Source: Hankyongella ginsenosidimutans (lineage in GTDB: Bacteria > Pseudomonadota > Alphaproteobacteria > Sphingomonadales > Sphingomonadaceae). Taken from it: a stretch of DNA of 64,000 nucleotides. Within the stretch, counting starts at the first letter, position 1; each line of letters starts with the position of its first letter. The position numbers were made by a program, and so were the translations under genes. Below, piece after piece: positions 33,642-44,299 of this stretch. The DNA lies in NCBI RefSeq assembly GCF_005144965.1, contig NZ_CP039704.1, positions 620,001-684,000 of the forward strand, given 5' to 3'. Below the pieces are notes generated by a model. It made no database searches, was not told the DNA's origin, and was given only the letters and a program-made list of their open reading frames with translations.

Positions 33642-34677
33642 ATGAACACGAAGAAGGCCAGGAAACTCAATCTCGCCATGCAGGGCGGTGGTTCGCATGG
33701 GGCCTTCGGCTGGGGTGTGCTGGATCGGCTGCTGGAAGACGGCCGCTTCGAGCTGGATGGTGTCTCTGCGACCAGCGCCGGGGCGATGAACGCGGCTGTC
33801 TATGCTTATGGCAAAATGACCGGCGGCCCGGAGCAAGCGCGTGCGCTGCTGGAGCAATTCTGGTCGAAGGTCAGCGAAACCGGCCGGCGGTTGAGCCCGG
33901 TCCGGCGCACCCTGTTCGACGACTGGATGACCATGATCGGCGTGCGTGAGTCGGTGTCCTACGTCATGTTCGACGCGATGACCCGCGTACTCTCGCCCTA
34001 CCAGTTGAACCCGTTCAACTACCATCCGCTGCGCACAATACTCGAAGAAACGATCGATTTTGAGCAGTTGCGGCAGTGTACATGCACGCAGCTGTCCATC
34101 GCGGCCACCAACGTCAAGACTGGCGGCGTACGCATCTTCCGCAACGGGAGGTCTCGGCCGACGCAATCGTCGCGTCCGCCTGCCTGCCCATGCTGTTCCA
34201 AGCGATAGAGATCGAAGGCGAGTTCTACTGGGATGGCGGCTACATGGGCAATCCGGCCCTGTATCCGCTCATTTACAACACCGAAAGCAATGACATCCTG
34301 ATCGTGCACATCAACCCGATCGTTCGCGACGCCGTCCCGCGTACGGCATCCGACATCATGAACCGGGTCAACGAGATCAGCTTCAATTCGTCGCTGATCC
34401 GGGAGCTGCGCGCCATTTCTTTGTAACCAAACTGATCGACGAGGACTGGATCCGCCCGGAATACAAGGATCGTCTGCGCCGGGTGAACATTCATGCCGTC
34501 CGCTCGGATGCCCACATGTCGAGTTATACGGTCGCCAGCAAGTTTGAGACTGATTGGCCGTTCCTGACCAAACTGCGCGACGCCGGGCGCATGGCTGCTT
34601 CTGCCTGGCTTGATTCCGCCTCCGACTCCGTGGGCAAGGAATCGAGCGTTGACCTGGCGCGCGACTACCTGTCTTGA
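33642..34677 (+). CDS. patatin-like phospholipase/esterase (frameshifted)
   Basis: About 345 residues. It starts MNTKKARKLNLAMQGGGSHG with AGGAGAG 6 bases upstream. The oxyanion loop is MQGGGSHGAFGWG, the nucleophile elbow is VSATSAGAMN and the Asp is in YWDGGYMGNPALYPL. The elbow reads A-T-S-A-G where most relatives have G-T-S-A-G. Breaks near 34150 and 34425 join the rest, ending SSVDLARDYLS. This subgroup is often found beside 3-hydroxybutyrate dehydrogenase and is thought to act on intracellular polyhydroxybutyrate or lipids; the assignment here rests on family and context. Confidence 0.85.
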
Positions 34678-36022
34678 GTCAGGAGCGCAAACGGCAATGG
34701 CGGTCGGCGCTGGCCGATGCGCTCGGGTTTGTGAAGGGCGAGTTGCCAGCGCGCGCCGCAGAAGCCATCGCCGCGCACGCCCATGCCAGCGAGCGTCTGA
34801 CCGCCTGGACGCAATTGGGCGGCGCCCTGCTGTTCCTGCTGATCTATCTGGCGACACCCGCACGGTTTTCCGTGGAAGCCGTCTACGAGCCGGCGCCGCT
34901 CGCCTTGATGCTTTATGCCGGCTTCGTCGCGGCACGGCTGTGGCTTGCCTATCGCACGACAGTGCCGGTCCTCGTGCAGGCCGGGGCGATCGTGATGGAT
35001 TTTGCGCTGCTTTATGGCCTGATTGCGCTGCTGCCGCTCGCCTATCACGCGCCGCTAGCGCTTGCTCTGAAGCACACGGCTTTCGCCTATGCCTTTGCTC
35101 TGGTGGCTTTGCGCGCCCTGAGGCTTGAGCCAGGGTGGGTTGCCTTCAGCGGCGGTGTCGCGGCGACGGGTTGGGCGCTGCTGGCGTTTATCGCAGCGCA
35201 AGCGCCGGGCGCGCTGACTGCGGATCCGATAGCCTATTTCACCGCGCCGCACGTGCTGCCGGCTGCTGAATTTGACCGTGTCGCCGCCCTGCTCGCGGTG
35301 ACGGCCGTCCTCTGGCTGGCGGTGCGCCGCGGCCGGGTGCTGGTCTACAAGGCGTTCATCAGCGACGCGGCAACACGCGAACTCTCCCGCTTCTTCTCGC
35401 CGGAACTCGCCAAGCGCATCGCGACCGGCAGTGATGCGACCATTCCCGGCGTGGCGGAGATGCGCGATGCCGCAGTGATCTTTTCGACATGCGCGGGTTC
35501 TCCAACCTGTCCCGCAGCATGACGCCGACGGCCATGATCGAGCTGCTGGCCGCCTATCATGCGCTGGTGGTGCCGATCATCCGCGCCCATGGCGGCAGTG
35601 TCGACAAATTTCTCGGCGACGGCATTCTGACCAGCTTCGGCGCGGTCGAGCCCAGCACGACCTACGCCCGCGACGCCTTGGAGAGCGCCGTCGTCATCGC
35701 GCAGGCGACGCAGGAATGGCGTGCGCATCGTCTCGATCTGGGCATGACAGCCCCTGATATCGGTATGGGCCTGGCCTCCGGCCGGATTCTCTTCGGGGCC
35801 ATCGGCATCGAGGATCGGCTGGAATATACAGTGCTCGGCGATGCCGTGAATCTTGCAGCCAAGCTGGAAAAGCAGACCAAGGCCGAGCAGGTGCGTGGTC
35901 TCACGACGGCAGAAACCTACGTGCTTGCCTACGAGCAGGGGTTCAAGCACCCGTTGGACGTGCGCCCCGCGCGTCGTATCGCCGGCATCGACGGGGAGTT
36001 CGATCTCATGGTGATCGCCTGA
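34674..36022 (+). CDS. membrane-bound class III adenylate/guanylate cyclase (frameshifted)
   Basis: About 449 residues. A TTG start at 34674 overlaps the stop of the patatin gene. The N-terminal half has about six membrane helices (roughly residues 45-215), then RELSRFFSPELAKRIATG, a usual linker, then the cyclase domain. Adding one T to the T-run near 35487 gives VIFFDMRGFSNLS with the first metal Asp; the second is in KFLGDGILTSFG. The later part is LEYTVLGDAVNLAAKLEKQT: the purine-specifying Asp is present, but the usual transition-state Arg of NxxxR is Lys. The product (cAMP or cGMP) is unproven. Confidence 0.87.
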
Positions 36023-36833
36023 TGTCGAGCCTGACTGTCCGGTGTTGGGGTGCGCGCGGGACCTTCCCGTCGCCCGGCATCCGCTTCTCCCGCTATGGTG
36101 GCGACACCATGTGCTTCGAAGTGCTGGCTGGCGATCGGCGCCTGATTCTCGACGCCGGGACCGGCATCAAGGCGCTCGGCGATGCGATGGACGGCCGCGA
36201 GACCCATATCCTGCTCTCGCACGGCCACATCGATCATGTGGTCGGGCTCACGCAATTTGCGCCGTTCTGGCAAGCCGGGCGGCCGATCGTGCTCTGGGTG
36301 CCAGAGGGTCCTCCCGGCGCGGCGGCGCACCTGCTGCTTGAACCGCCGCTGTTCCCGGTCGCGCTTGCCGAGATGCCTGCGTCGATCCGCGTGGTCCAGT
36401 ATGCGCCGGATGCTCCCTGCCTGTCGCAGGTGGCCTTCGCGTGTGCGCTTTTCCGGTCAATCATCCGGGTGGTGCCTACGGGTTCCGGATAGATGCGGCC
36501 GGCTGCGCGGTCTGTTATGTAACGGACCATGAGCATGGCTCGCCGCTGGACGATGCGCTGGTCGCCAATATCCAAGACGCGGATATGGTGATTTATGACT
36601 CCACCTACACAGAAGAGGAAATGGACGGTCATCGCGGCTGGGGCCATTCGACCTGGGAGGCCGGGGTCGAGCTCGCCAACCGGGCCAGCGTGCCGCTGCT
36701 CTGGCTGGCGCATCACCACCCAGAGCGCGACGACGCGAGCTTGGATGCCTTGCAATCGGCGGCGAACGTCTCGGCCTTCCCGCGCAGCCGTTTCGTCCAT
36801 ACAGGTGCTGCATGCACCTTGTCCCTGGTCTAG
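36022..36833 (+). CDS. metallo-beta-lactamase-fold hydrolase (frameshifted)
   Basis: About 270 residues. The start MSSLTVRCWGARGTFPSPGI and YGGDTMCFEV are typical of the Lactamase_B_2 group, followed by LILDAGTGIKALGDAM and the metal motif LLSHGHIDHVVGL (HxHxDH). A base loss near 36445 precedes FPVNHPGGAYGFRIDAAG and CYVTDHEHG. The later metal Asp is likely in MVIYDSTYTEEEM and His in LLWLAHHHPERDD. Its ATG overlaps the cyclase stop (TGATG), so the two are translated together. A cyclic-nucleotide phosphodiesterase is one possibility from context, not shown by sequence. Confidence 0.82.
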
Positions 36834-36847
36834 TGCCCTTTTCGAAT

Positions 36848-36905
36848 ATGAAATCAAACCGCGCCTGATATCGAGCGCAACCGATTTCAGATTCGGGTCA
36901 CGAGA
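36848..36905. repeat. palindromic repeat unit (family D)
   Basis: Imperfect inverted repeat with arms CGAATATGAAATC and GATTTCAGATTCG around about 27 bases, then GTCACGAGA. The arms match those of units at 39211-39437. It sits between the metallo-hydrolase stop and the TPR-sulfotransferase start. Confidence 0.7.
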
Positions 36906-36982
36906 AGCAACGCGCACAAGACTTGACGCCGGGCTGACATTTCGCAACCCCTACGGCATGGCGACAGGAAGTACTCACAACG

Positions 36983-38971
36983 ATGCCCGCGGCACTCGAC
37001 GAGGCGCTCGCGCAGGCGAACCGCTTGCTGCGCGAGGCCCCGAACTGGCGCTTGAGCAGACGCAGGAAATCCTCGCTGTCGTGCCGGACGAGCCGCGCAC
37101 GCGCCTCATCCAGGCCAAGGCTCTGCGTGCGCTGGGAAGACAGGACGATGCGGCGGCCGCGCTCACGCAGTTGGCGGCGCAATTTCCGCTGTGGGCAGCG
37201 CCGGTGCTCGAGCGCGGCGCCTGCTGGCGGCGCAAGGCAAGGCAGAGGACGCCGTTGCCTGTTTGCGGCGTGCGGTCGCGCTGGACCCGGAGCGGGCAAG
37301 CGCCTGGACCGCGCTTGGCAATCTGCTCGAGCTGACCGGCGATCATGCCGGCGCGCAGGCGGCACACAGCCAATCGCTCACCGCCGCCTTGAAGAATCCT
37401 CAGCTTCTGGAAGCCGCCGCCCTGCTCAACGAGGGCAAGCTCGCCCCCGCCGAAAGTCTGCTGCGCGATTATCTGAAGCGCAGCCCGAACGATGTCGCGG
37501 CAATCCGCATGCTGGCCGAACTCGGCACCCGGCTCAGCCGCTACGAAGATGCCGAACACCTGCTGTCCCGCGCGCTCGAACTGACCCCGGATTTCGCACC
37601 CGCGCGCTACAATCTGGCGCTCGTGCTGCACCGGCGCAACCGCTCGGCCGAGGCGCTGGCGCATCTGGAGCAGCTGCTGGCCGAGGAGCCGAACAACCCG
37701 GGCTATCTCAGCCTGAAGGCGGCCGCGCTCAGTCATGTCGGCGAGTATGCCGGGGCCGCCGACCTTTATGAGCGCCTGCTGGGTGATTTCCCGAACCAGC
37801 CCAAGGTCTGGATGAGCTATGGCCATGCGCTGAAGACGCTCGGCCGTCGCGCTGCGTGCGAGGCCGCCTATCTGCGCGCCATCGCGCAAGCGCCGACCTT
37901 TGGCGAAGTCTGGTGGAGCCTTGCCAACCTCAAGACCTTCGCCTTCACGCCAGAACAGATCGCGGCCATGCGCGCGGCGCTGGACACGGGCGAGCAGCTC
38001 CCGCCCGAAGACCGCTTCCATCTGGCCTTCGCGCTCGGCAAGGCGCTGGAAGATGCCGGCGACAGCGCGCAGGCCTTCGCCTGTTATGCGCAGGCGAACG
38101 CTTGGCGGCGCGAGCAGCTCGACTACCGCGCCGACGAGACCACCCGTCATCTGCAGCGGTCGGCCGCAACGTTCACGCCGGCGTTTTTCGCAGCGCGCAC
38201 GGGCTGGGGCCACGACGCGCCGGACCCGATTTTCATCGTCGGCCTGCCGCGTGCCGGCTCGACCCTGATCGAGCAGATCCTCGCCAGCCACTCAGCCGTG
38301 GAGGGCACGCACGAGCTGCCGGACGTAATAGCGCTCGCCACCCGGCTCGGCGGCCGCAAGCGCGCGCACGACCCGACCCGTTACCCGGAAATGCTCGCCG
38401 AACTGTCGCCGGAGGATTTCGCCGCACTCGGCCGCGAGTATCTCGAGCGCACGCGGGTGCAGCGCAAAACGGACAAGCCGCGCTTCATCGACAAGATGCC
38501 CAACAACTTTCAGCATGTCGGGCTGATCCATCTGATGCTGCCGAATGCCATCATCGTCGATGCACGGCGGCACCCGCTCGGCTGCTGCTTCTCGGGCTTC
38601 AAGCAGCATTTCGCGCGCGGCCAGGCCTTCACGTACAGCCTGGAGGATATCGGGCACTATTATCGGGATTATGTGGACCTGATGGCCCACTTCGATGCGG
38701 TGCTGCCAGGGCGGGTGCACCGCGTCTACTACGAGCGGATGATCGAGAACTTCGAGATGGAGGTGCGCGCCCTGCTGGACGCCTGCAGGCTGCCGTTCGA
38801 GCCCGGCTGCCTGCGCTTTTCGAGAACGAGCGCGCGGTGCGCACCGCCAGTTCCGAGCAGGTGCGCCGCCCGATCTACAGTGACGGCGTCGACCAGTGGC
38901 GTGCGTTCGAACCCTATCTCGACCCGCTCAAGGCAGCGCTGGGTCCGGCACTCACCGGCTACCCCGTATGA
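36983..38971 (+). CDS. TPR-repeat sulfotransferase (frameshifted)
   Basis: About 660 residues. From MPAALDEALAQANRLLREAP the N-terminal half is a run of TPR helices (for example ALDPERASAWTALGNLLELT, LELTPDFAPARYNLALVLHR). The C-terminal third is a sulfotransferase: PAPS 5'-phosphate loop FIVGLPRAGSTLIEQILASH, 3'-phosphate residues in DARRHPLGCCFSGFKQHF and YYERMIENFEMEVRALLDAC. Breaks near 37055, 37200 and 38820 join the parts; the end is ALGPALTGYPV. Such proteins sulfate proteins or glycans; acceptor unknown. The start is tentative. Confidence 0.85.
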
Positions 38972-39117
38972 TGCGGCAAGGTTGCAACACCCAGCCCTGA
39001 AAATTTACCGCCCTCACATCCGCCTTTACGGGTAACAATCTTCGCGCTTAGCATTGGGGTCGACGCTGTTTGTTGCTACGCGGCATAAAAATCCACGGGA
39101 GGATAAAGTGGAGAGCT

Positions 39118-39516
39118 TGTGTCGTAATTTCAAAGTTCGCCTGGCTGAAGTGCCAGCCTCTGCGCGAACTTTGAGATAGAATACGACACTAAAAACAATA
39201 GCATACGCGTATCCCGAATCTGAAATCCAACCGGGCCTGACGTTTGGTGTGCAGGATTTCAGATTAGGGACACGAGTGGCGTCTCGCATCGCCATGCGAT
39301 GGATCGACAACGACGGGGAATTTTTCTGTTATGACAAACCTGAATTCCAGGGCCAGTGTCTCGAATCTGAAATCCGTTACACCCAATATCAGGCATGGTT
39401 GGATTTCAGATTCGAAAAGGACACGAGCAAGATATTATTTCTCGTGTCGTTTTCAGAATCGAAGTTCGCTTGATCGCCCGATATCGTGGTGGAGCGAACT
39501 TCGATTCCACGACACT
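39118..39516. repeat. cluster of four palindromic repeat units (family D)
   Basis: The 548 bp between the sulfotransferase stop and the TonB receptor hold no gene but four inverted repeats. Unit 1 (39119-39189) has arms GTGTCGTA and TACGACAC around CAAAGTTCGC / GCGAACTTTG. Unit 2 (39215-39270) and unit 3 (39356-39426) have arms GAATCTGAAATCC and GGATTTCAGATT(C), with GTGTC and GACAC outside in unit 3. Unit 4 (39440-39515) has GTGTCG ending arms around GAATCGAAGTTCGC / GCGAACTTCGATTC. Units 2-4 are separated by GACACGAG-type tails. They resemble REP/BIME-type or miniature mobile elements. Confidence 0.75.
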
Positions 39517-39519
39517 TGT

Positions 39520-41891
39520 ATGGTGTCGGCTGGAGCTGTCCTCCTGCTCTCCAGCACGGCGCTCGCCACAACCGCCGCTCATGCGCAGCAGGCGGCGGAT
39601 GAAATGCTGCTTGAGGAAATCGTGGTGACGGCGACGCGGCGCGCCGAGCGCCTGCAGGACGTGCCGATCAGCATTCAGGCGTTCAACACCGAGGCCTTGA
39701 AGAAGCAGGGCGTCACGGACTTCCAGGATGTCGCCCGCCTGTTGCCCAGCGTCTCCTACGACACCTCGGCGCCGGGGGCGACGACTATCTACATCCGCGG
39801 CGTCTCCAGCGGCGGCGACGGCAACCACTCCGCCTCGCTGCCAAGCGTCGGTGTCTATCTCGACGAGCAGCCGATCACCACCATCCTCGGGCCGGTCGAC
39901 GTCAATTTCTATGACATCGAGCGGGTCGAAGCGCTAGCCGGTCCCCAGGGGACGCTGTTCGGCGCCAGTTCGCAGTCCGGCACCATCCGCATCATCACCA
40001 ACAAGCCGAAACTCGACAAGGTCGAGGGCGGCTATGACCTGGAACTTAACAAGATCGACGGCGGTGGCGTCGGCGGCTCGGTGCAGGGTTACTACAACCA
40101 GCCGATCAACGACCGCACGGCAATCCGTCTCGTCGGCTGGTACAAGCGCGACGGCGGCTACATCGACAATGTCGAGACGACTCGGGTGTTCCCGTCCTCG
40201 ACACAGGCGGCGATCGATAATGGGCAGACCAATGTGCCCATTCAGCAAAACAATGCCGAGTTCGCCGAGGATGATTACAACGATGTCGTGACCTACGGCG
40301 GGCGGGTCGCGCTGAAGATCGACCTCAATGACAACTGGACGGTGACGCCTTCTCTGCTCGCGCAGCAGCAGCTGCAGCACGGGTTTTTCGCCTATTCAGC
40401 CGATGACGGCGATCTGAACATATCCCACTATGCGCCGGAGCGTGCACGGGACCGTTTCTATCAGGCAGCCTTGACGATCGAGGGCAAAATCGGCGCATTC
40501 GACCTGACCTACGCCGGCTCCTTCTTCCAGCGCGATGCGCAATCGCGCGCGGATTATTCGGATTACTCGTATTTTTACGATTCGCTGGCTGGCTATACAC
40601 TTTACAACAATGACGGTGAGATCATCGATCCATCGCAGAGCATACGTGGCCGGGAGCGGTTCACCAAGCTGAGCCAGGAACTGCGGATCAGCTCACCGTC
40701 GGCGGAGCGGTTCCGCTTTGTCGGTGGCCTGTTCTACCAGCGCCAGGTCGATGACATCACCCAGGAATATGTCGTCGACGATCTCGCCGATGCAATCGAG
40801 GTCCCCGGCTTTGATGATACGCTCTGGCTGACGCAGCAAAGGCGGATCGACCGGGATTATGCCGCCTTCGGCGAACTCAGCTACGATCTGCTCGATAACC
40901 TCACCCTGACCGGCGGGGTTCGGGTCTTCTATTACAACAACTCCTGCGCGGTTTCTTCGGTTTCGGGAAGGTTTCAGCGGCGGGACGGGTGTGGCAGCCT
41001 GCCGGTTGCCGGATGGCTCGCTGCGGCCGCCTTCCGTACCCAATTCGCCCTGCACCAACATCGACAGCTCCCAGAACGAGGTCAACGTCACTCAGAAGAT
41101 CAACGCCACGTACAAGCTCGACCCCGACAAGCTGGTGTATTTCACCTGGTCGCGCGGGTTCCGCCCCGGCGGCATCAACCGGCGCGGTGGCGTACCCTAT
41201 GACGCCGACTTCCTCGTCAACTACGAAGTCGGGTTCAAGACCAGTTGGCTGGACCGCCGCGTGCGCTGGAACGGCGCTTTCTACTGGTCGAATTGGAAGG
41301 ACTTCCAGTTTCCGTTCCTTGGCCAAAACGGCCTGACCGTCATCACCAATGCCGGCAACGCCCGCATTCGCGGGTTCGAGACCGATTGGCAGGCGACCCT
41401 TGCGCCCGGCCTGACGTTCGCGGGGGTATGGCGTTCACCGACTCGGTCCTGACGGAAAACTACTGCGGCTTCACGCGCCCGGATGGGGCGCCGAGACCAA
41501 CTGCCCCGGTGCCGAGCTGGCGGTGAGCGGCGCGCGCCTGCCCGAAGTGCCACGCTTCAAGGGCAACGCGACCTTGCGTTATGAGTTCAACTGGGGCGAG
41601 ACGGAGCCGTTCCTGCAGCTCAACTATACCCACCAAAGCTCCAGCAAGTCGGACCTTCGCCGGGTCGAGGCGGATATTGTCCGCCCGCAGGGCACCTATG
41701 ACCTCGTGAATTTCTCGCTCGGCTTCAAGCGCGACAACCTGACCGCCGAATTCTTCCTGGACAACGCCTTCGACGAGCGCGCCGAACTCAACCGCTTTAC
41801 CCAGTGCGCCGAGCAGGTGTGCGGCGGCCGGGTGAACATCATCCCGACCCGCCCGCGCATGTTCGGGTTCCGGTTCGGGCAGAAGTTCTGA
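39520..41891 (+). CDS. TonB-dependent outer-membrane receptor (frameshifted)
   Basis: About 790 residues. The leader MVSAGAVLLLSSTALATTAA ends in AHAQ but lacks the basic n-region of a normal signal peptide, and the palindromic repeat ends only a few bases before this ATG. Then come a TonB-box-like EEIVVTATRRAERLQDVPIS, the plug domain (VEALAGPQGTLFGASSQSGT) and a beta-barrel (for example YFTWSRGFRPGGINRRGG) ending FGFRFGQKF with terminal Phe. Breaks occur near 40965, 41035, 41430 and 41520. It resembles receptors of the sphingomonad/caulobacter large family for organic substrates, not a defined siderophore receptor. Its TGA overlaps the next ATG. Confidence 0.88.
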
Positions 41892-42970
41892 TGACCGTCA
41901 GGGCGGGCGGACACGCGGCCTCTGCTGACCCCGCCCTGCCGCTCACGCAAGCGCGCGCGCTTGTCGTCGAACCCTATGTCCACCCGGACTGGGCGGCGAT
42001 CGAACAGGCGCGCGTGTTCCGCCAGTCCTGGCAACTGGTCGGATCGGCTGCCGAGATCGCCGGCCCGGGCGACCATCTGGCGCGCGAGATTGCGGGCGTG
42101 CCGGTGCTGGTCGTGCGCCAGCCGAACGGTTCGGTGCAGGCATTCCACAACGTCTGCCGGCACCGCGCCGGACCACTGGCCGCCTGCGACGGCAAGGGCG
42201 CACGTGCGCTGCGCTGCAGATATCATGGCTGGCTCTACGGACTCGACGGCCGGCTGAAGGTCGCCGCCGAGATGGACGATGCCGAGGGCTTTACAGCGGC
42301 AGAGCTGGCGCTCGAGCCGGTGCGGGTCGGCGTGTGGCAGGGGTTCGTCTTCGTCTGCCTCGGCGCGGATGCGCCGCCGCTCGAGGAGATTCTGGACGGG
42401 ATCGAGGCGCGCATGGCCCCGACCCAGCTTGCGCCGATGGCCCATCGCCGGCACTGGCGCGACGAGATCGCCTGCAACTGGAAGGTCTACATCGACAACT
42501 ACCTTGAGGGCTATCACCTGCCGTTCGTCCACCCGGACCTGGCGCGGGTGGTCAGCTACGCCGAGTACAACAGCACGCTCGCGCCATGGTATTCGCTGCA
42601 ATATGCCCCGGTCTCCGGCGCGGGCGACGCCTATGGCGCGGGCGAGGCGCTGTATTACTTCGTCTACCCCAACTTCATGCTCAACATCATGCCCGGCCGG
42701 TTGCAGGTGAATGTCGTGACGCCGCTCGGGCCGGATCGCTGCGCTGTCGATTTTGATTTCTATTACCTCGACCAGGACGACGTGCAGGCGCGGGTCGAGG
42801 CCGACCTGACGTTCACGGCCCAGATCCAGCAAGAGGATGTCGCCATATGCCTCCAGGTGCAGAAGGCGCTGGCATCCGGCGTCTATCGGCCTGGTCGTCT
42901 GTCGCCGCGGCGGGAGGCTGGAGTCTGGCACTTCCAGAACCTGCTGCGCCGGGCCTACGGCTGGGCATGA
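41891..42970 (+). CDS. Rieske non-heme iron oxygenase alpha subunit
   Basis: Intact 359-residue oxygenase. The Rieske 2Fe-2S site is CRHRAGPLAAC..RCRYHGWLYG (CxH, then CxxH). The mononuclear iron site is NYLEGYHLPFVHPDL, with two His, and a later Asp in the DFDFYYLDQDD region. The family includes choline, carnitine, stachydrine and aromatic-ring oxygenases, which need a separate reductase; none is seen nearby. The ATG at 41891 overlaps the receptor stop and the TGA overlaps the permease start, so all three are one transcript. Confidence 0.9.
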   Translation: MTVRAGGHAASADPALPLTQARALVVEPYVHPDWAAIEQARVFRQSWQLVGSAAEIAGPGDHLAREIAGVPVLVVRQPNGSVQAFHNVCRHRAGPLAACDGKGARALRCRYHGWLYGLDGRLKVAAEMDDAEGFTAAELALEPVRVGVWQGFVFVCLGADAPPLEEILDGIEARMAPTQLAPMAHRRHWRDEIACNWKVYIDNYLEGYHLPFVHPDLARVVSYAEYNSTLAPWYSLQYAPVSGAGDAYGAGEALYYFVYPNFMLNIMPGRLQVNVVTPLGPDRCAVDFDFYYLDQDDVQARVEADLTFTAQIQQEDVAICLQVQKALASGVYRPGRLSPRREAGVWHFQNLLRRAYGWA

Positions 42971-44299
42971 GCGACAAAAGCCCGGCGCCGGCGCAGACCA
43001 TGGGCTTCTGGATGGCGCTGGCGCTGGTCGTCGGCTCGATGATCGGCTCCGGCGTGTTCCTGCTGCCGGCGAGCCTCGCCCCGCTGGGCTGGAATTCGGT
43101 GCTCGGCTGGCTGGTGACCATCGCCGGCACGCTGTGCATGGCGGCGGTCTTCGCCCGGCTGGCACGCGCCTTTCCGTCGGCCGGTGGGCCATATGCGTTC
43201 ACGCGGGAAGCGTTCGGGAGACCACCCGCCTTCATGGTCGCCTGGGCCTACTGGATCTCGCTGTGGACCGGCAACGCCGCTATCGCCATCGCCGCCGTCA
43301 GCTACCTCAGCCGGCTGGTGCCGGGTCTGGCCGATATGGCTTCGTTGGGTGCAGTCGCGATCGTGTGGCTGCTGACTGCGATCAACCTGCGTGGTGTGCG
43401 CGCGGTGGGCGGCGTACAGATGGTGACGACGGTGCTGAAGCTGGTGCCCCTGGTCGCCGTGTTCGGGATCGCGGCTGTTGTCCTGACCACGGCAAGCCCG
43501 TCGCCGCTGGCCCCGTTCGATGCCGGAGACCTGAGCCTCGGCCAGGTCAACACGGCGGCGATCCTGGCGCTCTGGGCCATGCTCGGCATCGAAACAGCGA
43601 CGGTGCCGGCCGACAAGGTGCGCGACCCCGAGCGCACAGTGCCGCGCGCGACGCTGATCGGCACGGCGCTGGCCGGGGCGATCTATCTGTTCGTCTGCTC
43701 AGCAGTGGTACTCATGCTGCCCGCAGACCAGACCGCGCAGTCAGCCGCCCCGTTTGCGGATTTTGTGGCGCGCTATGTCGGCGGCGACTGGGCGCTGCTG
43801 GTGGCGGCGGCGGGCGCGATCTCGGCGCTTGGCGCGCTCAACGGCTGGATCCTGGTGCAGGCCGAGGTACCGCATGCCATGGCGAAGGACGGCGTGATGC
43901 CATCCCCATGGCCCGCAGTTCGCCGACCGGAGCGCCGGTGGTTGCTCATCTGGTCTCCAGTGGCTTGCTGACTGCGGCGGTACTGCTGAATTACAGCCGC
44001 TCGATGGCCGGGCTGTTCGAGTTCATGATCCTGCTCTCGTCCGCCATCACGCTGGTCATGTATGTCGGCGTGGCGCTGGCCGCCGCCCGGCTGATCGCCG
44101 GCGGCCGGCTCGTCGCCGGCTTGGCTTCCGGGCCATCGTGCTGGTGGCGTTCGTCTATTCCGTGTGGACAGTGTTCGGCGCAGGGCTGGAAGCCGTTGGC
44201 TGGGGCGCAGCACTCGTGCTTGCCGGACTGCCGCTCTACCTGTTCATGGTGAAATCAGGCCCGGCGCAGCAACCGGCCAAGGAAACTGCGGTCCGCTAG
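42967..44299 (+). CDS. APC-family amino acid/polyamine permease (frameshifted)
   Basis: About 444 residues with twelve hydrophobic segments. The first helix holds the APC substrate-binding turn [20 protein letters not shown] (GSMIGSGVF). Later [20 protein letters not shown] and [20 protein letters not shown] (GIE) are typical. Breaks near 43915 and 44130 lead to [40 protein letters not shown] and the end [10 protein letters not shown]. Substrate is probably an amino acid or amine. Overlaps Rieske gene 1 by ATGA and runs 45 bp into the opposite CrtI-like gene. Confidence 0.88.

Noticed and set aside
33078..34208. Apparent fusion of type II NADH dehydrogenase with the patatin-like protein
   Set aside because: The patatin part has its own ribosome binding site and start at 33642, and the dehydrogenase family ends before it. 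A lost base has most likely hidden the stop.
39118..39516. CRISPR-like array
   Set aside because: The units are long imperfect palindromes of different lengths with unequal, partly similar spacing and no cas genes. They are dispersed palindromic repeats.
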